From Buxus sempervirens (lineage: Eukaryota; Streptophyta; Magnoliopsida; Buxales; Buxaceae): DNA of 64,000 nt. The stretch lies in the NCBI GenBank assembly GCA_947561395.2, contig OX387185.1:46014602-46078601 (forward strand), in the 5' to 3' direction. The translations under genes were made by a program, and so were the position numbers. Positions 33,976 to 45,700 of this stretch are shown here, piece after piece (position 1 is the stretch's first letter; every line of letters starts with the position of its first letter). The notes below the pieces were generated by a model, which was not told where the DNA came from, made no database searches, and worked only from the letters and a program-made list of their open reading frames with translations.

Positions 33976-34638
33976 TCATGGCGCGGCTGGGGCAAGACTG
34001 AGATGCAAATCTAAGCCGATGGCGTCGTCGAAACTGGCCCCACCTGCACCTCCAGAGAACCTACTCAAGGAAGGCGAAACACTTGCATGAGTCTGAAGAC
34101 TCTGAACATGATGAGACCCGGTTGAGGCTATGGACTCCCCTACAACCCCGGAATACGTTAGCGTCGGGGGCGCTCTCCCGACTCCGGGCGGAAATACGCA
34201 CCCATGGGACACCTGAAAGGGTGGCGCGGTACGAGAGACGTAAACCCACGAAGGGGACTGAGGCCCATGTGCAGGAACCACCATGGGAGTCGCCGGAGAG
34301 AGGAGGTGGGGTGGTGGCGCAAAGGCCGATACAATCGGATTCCGGACGTAGGAGGCGGCGGAGTTTCGGTTGGCTTGCATTTGTGCGCGCTTAAGCTGTT
34401 GACGCTCTTTCTTGTGAGCGTTCTGATGGCCACCCAATGCTTGTGAGTTGGCGAATTCACGGCAACAGTATTGACACTCGTATTTCCGGGCTTCGGTGGC
34501 CGGAAAGACGACTGATTCCGGAGACCCAGATGGAGCTTTGCCCGACTCTACCTCCTCGTCTTCTGAAACGTTAATACCGAAAAGCTTCAAACGTACGTTG
34601 TTGTTGCTTGGTCTGGCTTGATAGTCAATTTCTGCCAT
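33976..34638 (-). CDS. C2H2 zinc-finger repressor, GIS/ZFP5/6/8 type
   Basis: Single exon, 220 aa. An N-terminal [15 protein letters not shown] is at about residues 15-29. One C2H2 finger ([20 protein letters not shown]) has Cys55, Cys58, His71 and His75 and the plant QALGGH core, followed by the basic [10 protein letters not shown] Pro/Ser-rich middle follows, and the C terminus carries an EAR-like LDLHLSL at about 209-215. This layout is that of the GIS/ZFP5/ZFP6/ZFP8 group, nuclear regulators of trichome initiation under gibberellin and cytokinin; the EAR motif implies repression. The frame is open 115 codons further upstream, but that extension starts upstream of the TATA box at 34844-34853, so I start at MAEIDYQ. 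The opposite-strand frames are shadows. Confidence 0.9.
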   Translation of the reverse strand: MAEIDYQARPSNNNVRLKLFGINVSEDEEVESGKAPSGSPESVVFPATEARKYECQYCCREFANSQALGGHQNAHKKERQQLKRAQMQANRNSAASYVRNPIVSAFAPPPHLLSPATPMVVPAHGPQSPSWVYVSRTAPPFQVSHGCVFPPGVGRAPPTLTYSGVVGESIASTGSHHVQSLQTHASVSPSLSRFSGGAGGASFDDAIGLDLHLSLAPAAP

Positions 34639-34843
34639 TGAAGAGACAACAGCCACCTTGGAGATATAGAGAGAGAGTGAGATAGAGAGATTTAAGAGAG
34701 AAGCAGGGCTATTGTAGGGAAGGCATGGGAGATTGGTGGGTTCAGTTTTAAAGAAATCAGAAGAAAAGTAGAAGTGAGACAGAAGAAGAGAGAGAAACAG
34801 GCGATACGAATTGATGTGGAAGAGGGTGGTTGCATGTGTGGGG

Positions 34844-34853
34844 TATTTATATA
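34844..34853 (-). promoter_or_regulatory. TATA box of the zinc-finger gene
   Basis: The minus strand reads TATATAAATA about 206 bp upstream of the chosen ATG. A transcript from here would begin near 34,815, which excludes the longer upstream frame. Confidence 0.65.
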
Positions 34854-34999
34854 AGTTCAAAAGAGAGGCCTGTATACACCAGAGAAGTGACAGATAAAAA
34901 CGAGAGAATAATAAGAGAGAGAAGAGAGAGAGAGTTGGTTGCGGACATCCCAAGGTGGAGAAAGTAAGTCTTATTGGGAACACAATCCAAGAACACTCG

Positions 35000-37900
35000 C
35001 AGTCTTGGATTACGCTTGTCTCGGCATCGTCTTCTTCCCTTCATCATCTTCAAATTACAAAACCACCCTCTCAAGATAATCTCTTTCGAAACTATGGGCC
35101 AGTTTTGAAAAGAAAAAAAATTAAGAAATAAAAAATCATAGTTAAGGGATGATAACCTTTCAATTCTTTTGTTCCTTTTTTTTGTTTTTGCATATGTGTA
35201 TGAACTTTGAGGGATATTTTGCCGCGTGGAGCATTCAACAATTAGAGTTTTTTAAAAAGAAAAACCTTCTTATAATTATAACACAAGAAGAAACTACTTT
35301 TAGTATAACTTTTTAAAATACTTTTCAACTTTTCAAAATAAAAAAGTTAAAAAAATTCTATTTTTGAAAGTTAACAAGTAACTTTGAAATGTGATACCAA
35401 ACAGCTCTAAGTGACTCAACAAGTGTAAGAGAAATCCCTAAGAAAAACTTTCTTATAATTAATCACAAGCGGTTTTTACTTTTTTCAATGTTCTGTGCAC
35501 TTTTTCTGCATCAAATTTGTGATTGATTTATTCTTTTGAAAAAATTAGTTAGTTTTGTTAATATTATTCTAATTCAAAATGCTAGCCGATTGCATGTGCA
35601 GTATTACATGTACACAATTACAAAGCGTTTAGGATATGTAAGGCTTAAAATTTGTTTTAAAGAGTTTTTTTTTAAAGTAAGAATAAAAAGACAAATTTAC
35701 CCTGAAAAATTTCTATACCATATGCCCCCTGATAAGGTTATTTTGGACAAAAAATTATTAGTTTTGACATACTTACCAAAGGACGGTTCCTTCTTTATAT
35801 AGTATAGACTTTTCTGAGTCGTTAAATGAAGGGTAATGATCTATTAATTGGTGGACCACATGTTGAACTAAGGTAACAAGTCCATCATAATCGATACCCA
35901 AAAAAAAAAAAAAAAAACAAGTCCATCATAATTGATGAAATATATTCATGGCTTCCAATCGTAAAGCCCCAAAAAAAATTCATTTTTAAATATGTATATA
36001 TATATAGCATGTTTCATTTTTTTCAAACAAAATAATTATAATGAAAAAAACTACGGAATAAGAACTATAAAGGATTTGGGTAATATAGTAATTTTACAGT
36101 GTGAAGTTCAGATAACGGAACGAGCCCCAATGAGCACCGTGTCGTGAAGCCCATGTCTGTGGCTATGTCTACTGCAACAGCAACAGCAACAGCCAGAAAG
36201 AAAACGCCCAAAGCTTCTCATTCCTTTCTCTCTCTACTTTCTCTCCCTAAGTTCACATTTGTTCTTCCTTTTATGCCCTTTTCTGAGTCCCTCTCTGATA
36301 CTTCAAACACAGCCGCGGCGGCCAAATCTCAGGGGCTGACAAGACCCACCAACTCTTGCCTTCAAAAGTCAAAACATCCATGCATGCAGCCCAAAAAACT
36401 TCCTAATCTCTGTTACCTACTGCACAACTGCAACCAAGTCACCATACCTCGTGATCAGAGACCGTCAATCTCGCCCATGGCCCCACGTGTCAACATCACG
36501 TCCCTCATCCCTACCTAAGAGTACGAGACAGGCGAGATTCACGTTTAATCAGTATTCGTCAAGTCAGGCAGCACTAGAAGCTTGTTCGGGGAGAAGGGTT
36601 TAAGCTTTGAAAGTTCAGGTGTTACTACGCTTCTTGGCCCACCATGACGTGTGGTGATGGTTAACGTTTAGTATGCTTGCGTGATTGACGTTGAAGCTTA
36701 TGCTTATGCGTTTAATATCCATTAGAATATAGTTTTCTTCTCAGGGACAGATCTCTTCGAATCTTACTAACTACGACGAATTACACAAGAGGGAGAGAGA
36801 GAGAGATAATATCTTGTTGTATTCCCACTTCTTTAAAAAGCATGTATCATTTCAAAGCCTCTCCAAAGTCATCACCACAACTCCAATACTGACCCGCCTT
36901 GTCTCCTCTTTCTCATCTGTTTTCAATTCACAGGTACCCTCTTCACTTGGGTAAGTCGGTCAAATTTTCCCCTTGTAAGAAAATTCCATCCCATGATTTG
37001 ATTATCTCAAGAGAAAGTTTTTCTTCTTTTCCACTTAGATCTGATAATTACCCATGATTATTAAGACAAATCCGTCTAATATGGATATTGTCATGAACAT
37101 GCCATCATTATGTAGTGTAATGATCATGCAGGTATTATATGGATGACTAAAAGATTTAATTTTAATGGTAGGCTTTCATGTATATAAACATATATGTATA
37201 TGTTTATGGATGTTAAAAAAGATTCCCAAAATACAAGCATCTCCATGAATTTATGTTTGTAAACTCACCACCTTGTATCTATGTGGATCTAATGAGTTTT
37301 CTTTTTCTAGGTTTAAATTGGACAACTATCAACCGTTGTGGGGTTCAGTGACAAACATCCACCTCAGAAGGAAAATATTGAATTGACCCATTGAATGAAC
37401 CAATAGTCACACCATGATTAAGGTGAGAATTCACATATGGGTAGGTCTAGCTAGTACCTTGATTCTTCTTTGGTCGGAGCACTAATTGGGTTGGAACTTA
37501 ATCTTTCCTTCTGAGGGCTTTTCATCATTAAGTGTAAGGAAGTAGGACCCAAAACCAACAAATTGTCAGACAAATATGGTGAAGCATACTAACTAGACGA
37601 TTGGGGAAGTTTAGGCAATAGCTCTGGGGCTCTTGATTGTTAAGAGGGGATGAAGCAAATGGGCACTTTTTTGATCTACAGAAAAACCAGTGTTCTCAAC
37701 TGTTTGCTCTCTCTCTCTCTCTCTCTCTAAAACAGAAACAGAACTTATGTGAGTTGAAACTCAATTGAACTTATGTGGGGTCATAGAATTAACCAATCAC
37801 TATTTAAAACTTGTTAATGCAAAGAACCTGTCTTCTTAATAATATAACAATATTTTATTATTGCGGTAATGGTTTCCACCATCAACAGTGCATTAAATAA

Positions 37901-39745
37901 TTTTAGCGGACTTAATCATGCTTTATTTTGTTGTTGATTGAGGGGATGCTGATGTTAACATTTAAGATCGCCCGAATCCTGCACATGGCCCACTATGTTA
38001 TGCTGATCGAGGAAAATCTATCTAATGGGACAATATAATATATAGGTTAACACAAGACTATTTCAGACATGATCCTCTATTATAATACAGCCCCACTAGC
38101 TTTCCAAACCATCTTTGTTACTTTTGGAATGATCCAAAAGGATAAAAGATAACTCAACATGACTTAGTATTCAAGTTGATATCTCTTTAATGGATATGTT
38201 TAAAGCATGTTAAGCAATCCAAGCAATGTGGGTATGCCTCAAGTAGGAACCTCTTAGGTATTCCTGGTTATGCATAATTAAGATAGAATAATAAGTGGAT
38301 GTTGGGTGGAGTTAGCTTTAAGTCATGTGAAGTGGTTCTCTACCATGTTTGACTATTATATTTCAAGTAAAATAAGCTCTATATGAAACTAAGCCTAGAT
38401 TACAGCCTAAATGTCAAGATTCTGTAACTGGTCTGCAAGGAATTCCATCATGTTGTGCTTTAAAAAGGGTATAAGAGACCCTTTAATTAAGCATGGATGG
38501 ACGAAGGATTCGGTCAATCAATGAGACAAAACATAAATGGGTTTGGACGGCTACACTAATATAACTTTAAATTGGAACTCAAAAAAAAAAAAAAAAAACC
38601 AAAGTGTGGGAGATCAGTTCAAACGAGGACATCGCAATATAATATGAAGATACACATCTACTATCTATCTGTATGCGCTTGACAAAGGAATTCCTGGTCT
38701 GTCTCACCCTGAGAGAGACAGAGAAAGAGAGTATACATGCATGTGAAACTGGATTAAGAAAAAGGTTTTAAGCCTTTCCAACTCTACATGACGTGCTTAA
38801 TTTAGGCAGGAGACTTCTAAACTCTATATCTTTGAAACTTGAGGTATTTGTCTGTGAAGAATCTAGCAGATGCAAAGTTCTTGACACAGACTAAATTAAA
38901 ATGGGTTTCTTGATTCAACAAACAAAGTCAAGACAGAACAGTTTGATTAAAAGATATGCAGTCAATTTGAATTTGGCTGTATTTTTAGGTCATCTCATCG
39001 CTTTCGGAGTTTACTAAATTTTTTGACATACGTAATTGCGTCTTTGAACAAGGACATTGCTTGAGAAATAAAAAAAGGAACACTGATTTTTCTTTCCTTT
39101 TTTTTTTGCACACCTCTGAACATTCTCTCTCCAAGTAAATGAATAAGATGGTTAGATATTTTCTGAAATTTTTTGTCTCCAAAACCTGGACTCTTATACC
39201 AATTTTTAAAATTTTAGAATCAAGTGCTTACACTACAGTACTACACCAATAACTTAAGTTATTACATACTGGGCTTTAGTCCAATACCCCCCAACAGATA
39301 ATGTACTAATGTTGCACAGAACCAGTACTAAAAAAACTATAACGACGGCATCCTTACACCATGATAAACCAATAGAGAGGGTTCGAAATTCAACATAATT
39401 TGCAGGGACTGACAAATTTTGCTGCAACAGGGACCAAAGGCATTTCTTATTATATTCACATAACTAAATACATGCATCTTCAAAATTGCAAAAAATTTGA
39501 GGGCTTGTGATTTACTAGGGAAAGAAGATAAGAACTATAAAAAATAAAAGTTACAAATAGTTTGAGGCGTTTCTTGCTGGATTGAATTGTAACATCTGTA
39601 AAGAAGAGCTTGATGGGAATCATGAAAGGTGGAAACAAATTGAGGGCTCACCTTCGCTGCATGCAAATCAAAGCTGTTGTGTAAGAAAGTAAAACCTCCT
39701 CCATAACAAAATTTACTCCTTTTGCTGACTCAAAGGAACATATCT
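35000..39745. other. Intergenic region between the zinc-finger gene and ARG1
   Basis: No supported gene. The 124-codon frame at 36144-36518 begins in a GCAACA repeat, is low-complexity and has no family resemblance. Simple repeats: poly-A at 35,900 and 38,581, and CT dinucleotides at about 37,709-37,728. The AT-rich part around 35,240-35,410 contains inverted AAAGTT/AACTTT words but no clear element. Confidence 0.4.
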
Positions 39746-42700
39746 TCAGCCAAGTTTTCTATCAGATCCTTTCAAATTGAGATTAAACCATTTTTTCTTG
39801 GCTGACTTATCCTTTCCGTCTGAGGTTCCATCCTCTAATGGGCTCTCCACCTTGAACTCCTCACCAGGAGCTTTGCTGCTACTGAGACTACTACCAACAC
39901 TTCCACTGGAATTATTTGTTGTCCTGGCTATGTTGAACGATGAATGAATATCGTCTCTCTCCTTCAGCAGCTCATCTACCTGTGTTCATAGGCATATTGA
40001 TATACACGGTATAATAAGGTGAAGCCAGTACTAAATGATGCTCTTTGTTATTCAACGTAAAAGAGAGAAACCCCGTATCAACCAATATAGCTTTGGGTAT
40101 CCCGACCTCAATACAAGCGCACAAGTAGAATAATAATAAAAAAGAAATTCATAGTGACATTCAGGTTTAGGTCAATAAAACAAATATGCACATAGGAAAG
40201 CACAAACAAACTTCACCACTATCTAGCTGCAATGAAATACAGGCTTTTGGAGAATCCAGTAAAATATATATAAAACTATGATTCCTAGTCAGTCTTGCGT
40301 CAGATATGGTCTCCCTTTTTCCTATTTTTTCTTTTCCATAATTAGTTGCAGCATTAACAAGCAGCTCATATGTGATTAACCAACTATACAGGCTTTGTTC
40401 TCCATGATAGAGCTTCAGAGATTGGATACAAGCTATGCTACACACGATATGATAAAAAGAGCAGAAAGATATGATGCCCATGTGAATAGGAGCTCCCACA
40501 TATCATGGAACTAAAAACTCCCTTGCTTAGGAGGAAAAACATAGTGTTTTTAAGCACCAGAGTGTATATTCCGGAATTTTACAAAACCAAAACATGAGGC
40601 ACAAGCCTGAAAGCACCTGCTATAAGCCTCACAAGCATTCATTTAGATTGAATAAATAAAGACAAAAAATATGTAATACATTAATGTAAATAAGGAAAAA
40701 AAAATTAAAAAAGGGGGCAAAGAAAATGGAAAAACGATATTACAAAATAAGTCCTCAAATCCCCTAAACTTAAACAATGGATCGGTTAAATGTAAATTAA
40801 GCCTCGAAATAGTTTAAAAACCATAATGACTTTACAGGATGAAAGGAGGCCTAGCCTTCTGAAAGCAAAGTATGAACCAGAAATTTGAGTTTCCTATGTA
40901 GGATCAATGCATTCTTAGTCAGTGTTATGACATTCCCATGTGACAGTCCAGGATTAGCATCACAGCTTTTATAATCAATCCAGCATAAATTGAGCCATTA
41001 AGAATGAAATGTCATTCAATATAACAGAGAGATATGGTAGAGATATAATCTGTGTTACAAAAAACATTAATCAATTGATAATATGAGGAGCATTGAGAAA
41101 CTTGAAAACCAAACTCACAGACTGCTTTTCCTGATTGTATCTGTTGGTCACTTCTTGAAAACGGGCTAATGCCTACAGAACACCACAACCAGAATGGATA
41201 AACAATAGTTGGAGAAAACTCTGCATATTACTGGTAGCTAGTATCAGCTAGGTAAAGTAGAAGTCAGACCTTTCTGTACTCTGTCTCAAATTGGCGTAAC
41301 TCATTTCTTTTCCTCAAAATTTGAGCCTCAATTTCCTTAAGCTTTTCTGTTGTATCTTCAAATGATTTTGCACAAAGAGCCTCTATTGTATAGCTAGCAG
41401 TCTTAAAGAAGTTATCTCCTGAAGAAAGATAAATGGAGGTTAACACGTTGTGGACAAAACTTCTGTTATCACTAGAAACCAAAGGAATGCAAGAACAATC
41501 TAATTGGTTCAAACCATAAACAGCAAAAATGTGTGTGCCAGCTTTCAATTCCGAGACTTCAAAAGGTTGAAGACCCTCCAACCTTTTGAAAAATGCAGCA
41601 TCAGGATCCTTAGCCATTGCTAACTGAACAAATAGAAGAATAAAATCATCAATGCTCACCCTATGGCTATATCATTGCTCTTCCAAATATATGCAGAAAT
41701 GTAGAAGTTACATACCGCATTCAAAGTCGAATCCATTCTGTATACTTGAAAATGTAAGAAATACATTCCTGCAGATGTTATCTTGCCAGTCTTCTCACTC
41801 TCTTCCTGCACATACAGTTAATTTGTTGGCCACTTACTGACTTTGTGTAGCATGGTCAATTGAACAAGGCCTAAAGAGTTCAACAGCCATTACTGCAATG
41901 GTAAGACATGGAATGTTGAGTGTCAAACCATGCACTCGGGTTAAAATATGTAAAATATCAGACATTAAAATTTAACAAGCAATGAGACGAAAATAGAAGG
42001 AAAAAATATTAAAGAATCAAAATTACATTTGATCGTAAGCAGAGAAGCAATCCATAAAAGACAGCATGGAAGGTTAAAACATTCTGACTGCAGGAATAAC
42101 ATATTTCTGGGGTTTCAAAATCCAATTCTGGCAAGAATCAGAATTCATCATACGGTTTATGTCATTTGGACCAGATTATGAGGCTGAGATTACAGAATCA
42201 GATTTTAGAATCAGCCCTGTAATCAGAATCAGTAACAGGCCTGACTGTGGGATAATCTGATCTGCTTTAACACTACCAACCACCAACACTTCTAATTATT
42301 GACCACTGCAGTTGTAATCTCAGATTCTAGAATCAGCCCATAATCAGAATTTTCTCACATGTTTGATTGTGGGATTATGTGATTTGATTTACCACCATTC
42401 ATCACCTAGAACCACCACCTTTGATTATTGAGCAATACAGCTGCCACACAGTTGAATATCACAACTGTTATTAATATCATGAACTGCACTGTACTGCCAT
42501 CACCATGACTGCCACCAGCACAATTGACAGCTGATCAAAGTTGCCCACAATATTTGATTTCTGAGTTATGCTCTCAGAATTTAATTCCAGAATCCAATGT
42601 ATCCAAACAAGACTCTCAATTCAGGAACTCAGTAATCAAAATCTGACTCCAACAATCCAGAATCAGAATCAAGAAACCAATCTTGAGAATCCCAAACAAA

Positions 42701-45700
42701 CATGCCCAAGAAGTTTCTTCCCTTCAGTTCCAAAAATCAGGAAAGGCTAACTTGCAAGCAATGAATTCACAGCTTTCACAGACACCATATATGGTTATTT
42801 TCCAGTTAGTGCATATAAAGCATTAGCAAACCTAAAATAAAAAATTCAGCCTGATTCAGGTCCTCTGAGGTTTGAAATAGCTTCTTACTTCCCAAAAAAA
42901 CTGCTTTCAACCAATAGTTGCTTCAAACTTGCTTGGACACCAACATCAGGCAATCCAGTGAAAGCTAGAAAATAAATATTCTCCAACATAGCATTATATC
43001 TAGCAATTTTTTTTTTGAGTAGGTTGTGTCAACTTCATTCTGATGATAAGTTACCAGCGTTTGCTGCAGGATAATTTGCCTAAAGCCCGAAGACTAGTTT
43101 GCGTCAAACTTGCTTGGACACCAACATTAGGCAATCCAGTGAAACCTAGAAGGTAAATATTTTCCAACATAGCATTGTATGTAGCCTTAGGCTGTGTCAA
43201 CTTCATTCTGACTATAAGTTACCAGCTTTTGCTGCATGATAGTTTGCCTAAATACCGAAGAATAGTTTGCTTCAAACTTGCTTGGACACCAACATTAGGC
43301 AATCCAGTAAAAGCTAGAACATAAATATTCTCCAACATAGTATTACATTTAGCAAATTTTTTTTAACTAGGCCGTGTCAACTTCGTTCTGATGATAAGTT
43401 ACCAGCTTTTGCTGCAGGATAATTTACCAAAAGCCCGAAGACTAATTTATACGCACCTTACTCGGTAACTGGAGCATCTACTCAAAATCTCATTACATTA
43501 CCCATTTCTCATCCGGCTACCACATTATGCTTTACAAGAGCTCTTCCATTATTAAGTAGGTTCAAGATCTCAAAACATATCTCCGAATGAGCATTAGCAG
43601 TCATTGGCGCCATAATATAGCATGCTTCCAACATCCTATTTATTTATTTTTATTTTTTGGGATAATAGAAGTCCTGAAGCACTTCAGAGCATTGAAATGA
43701 GGATAGCATCAAATGATCTCCACCATAGTAAGTTTGCGGTGTGCTATTTCTTTTTCAATTTCCTCTGAAAACAACAGATTGTAGATTTTTCATCTGTTGC
43801 ATATGGGGAGCTCAATGCATATTACAACAGTTAGGCAGTTCACACCAATCAAAATTAGAGCAAACTCTAGATATTGAGGGAATAAAATGAAAGCTTTTGA
43901 GCAAGGAACGAGAAGATAAGCTTGGATGTTTTGAAAAGATTTCCATTTTGGAGAAACACAGTTTTTTCTTGACTCTTCCAAGGAGGTCGAAACTGTAGCA
44001 AAAAAGATCAGAGATGATGATCATCTTATAACCCCATAATTAACTTTAGCAGGTCCTACAGTTACAATTGTCCTGTGGCTACCTTTATCTAGAATCTAGA
44101 TAGCCATTCCTACAGATATCAGTATGATCAATAGGCTACTGATATGTTTGGTATTTAAGACTAGAATGTGAAATAATACTGGTATGTTTGGTATTCATTG
44201 AGGGGGATGCTGCCAAAATTTTGGGATGGATGATTAGAGAGAATACTGGTCCATGGAGATATTTGGAGTTGATCAGATTAGCTTGGTCTTTGGTGCGGTG
44301 GTTGAACGTCTCATTCAAACATGTACCAAGGGAAGCTAATGATGTTGCCAATAGGCTAGCTAAAGCTGGAGCGACTAGCACTTCTCTAGTGTTTGGAGAG
44401 TTGTCTTATTGTATGGAGATTTAGATTGTTCTTGATTGTTGGGGTGCCCTTTGGCTTGTGGCACCTTTTGCTTTTGCTTTTATCTTCTCTTTGTATTTCT
44501 CCATCCTTCTTTTTAATGAAATTTCATCAGTTATCAAAAAAAAAAAAAGACTAGAATGTGAAAAAAAGATCCGTCTGTTCATAAGCATAGATGTTAAGAA
44601 AAGGGAAAGCTGAACAAGTTTGATCACAACAATGCTTGAACACTCTGAAAAAAAAAATTTGTTGAGCCCCTATGATGGGGGAGCACTCCTCTTTGTCAAG
44701 TTTTTCCCCGTCTTTTCATATTGCTGTTGATAAGCAAGACTGTGTTGTGGATATCCTGTCTTGGTCCTCTTCTGGGTTAGATTGGAATCTTTCCTTTTCT
44801 AGGGACCTTAGACTGGCTGGCTTGTCTGAAATTTCCTTCCTCTTTAACTTGTTGTTCCTAGCCTTCCTAACAGGTGAATCTGGACTTTAGATGCTTTAGG
44901 TTTTTTTCTTCCAAGTGTTCTATTTCCTCTTTTCGCAATGATGCACAATTACCTTATGCCTATCCTTCCATCCATCGCATCTGGAAAGCCTTGGTCCCTC
45001 CCCATGTGAAAGCTTTTTAGTGGTCGGCCTTGTTGTATAGGATAAACATGTGATATGCTCTAGAAGAGAAGGCCTTCTATTGCCCTCTCTCCTCATGTTT
45101 GTGTGCTGTGTCTAAGGCAAGGCGAGTTCGTGGATCACATTTTCCTCCATTTTGACTTTGTTTGGCGGCTATGGAGTGAATTTTTTAGGTTAATGAATGT
45201 TAGTTGGAGCATCCCAACCACGATCTCTTTTCTTTTGGATCAGTGGAGATTTCCTCACCTTGGGTGGAGAGGGAAGGTCTCTTCCTTATGCAGTATTTTG
45301 GCTTGTTTGTAGGGATGGCAATAAGGCAGGTTAAACGGGTAACACGCCCCGCCCTAATGGTTAGGACTTGGGATGGCTAAAATCGGGTTAGGGCGGGTTC
45401 GGGTTTAGCCTAACCCGCCCTGCTCGGAACCCAACCTTTAAATTTTTATTTTTATATATTTTAAATATTATTTTCATATATATCATTTATAAAAATACAT
45501 ATCTTGTTAATAAATATAATGTAAATATATATATTCCATATAAAAATACCTTTTTCATATTCAATTCTCCAATCTAGTTAGACCAGCCCCGCCCTGTTAC
45601 TAACCCAATAAGGACGAATTAGGGTTTGGTATTGACTAAACTCCTATAGAGGCAGGTTTGGGTTCACCAAAACCCGTCTCGTTGCCAACCCTACTTGTTT

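Noticed and set aside
34639..34983. N-terminal extension of the zinc-finger frame by 115 codons
   Set aside because: The extension would start upstream of the TATA box at 34844-34853, and its composition is that of a CT-rich leader. Family members start near MAEIDYQ-like sequences.
36144..36518. 124-codon plus-strand frame
   Set aside because: It begins in a GCAACA microsatellite and is low-complexity, with no family resemblance or clear promoter. I cannot support a gene, though a short lineage-specific one is not excluded.
41264..41659. 131-codon minus frame as one exon
   Set aside because: It crosses a GT-AG intron (41419-41514) that happens to be open. The ARG1 family has VYGDNFF without the extra 32 residues.
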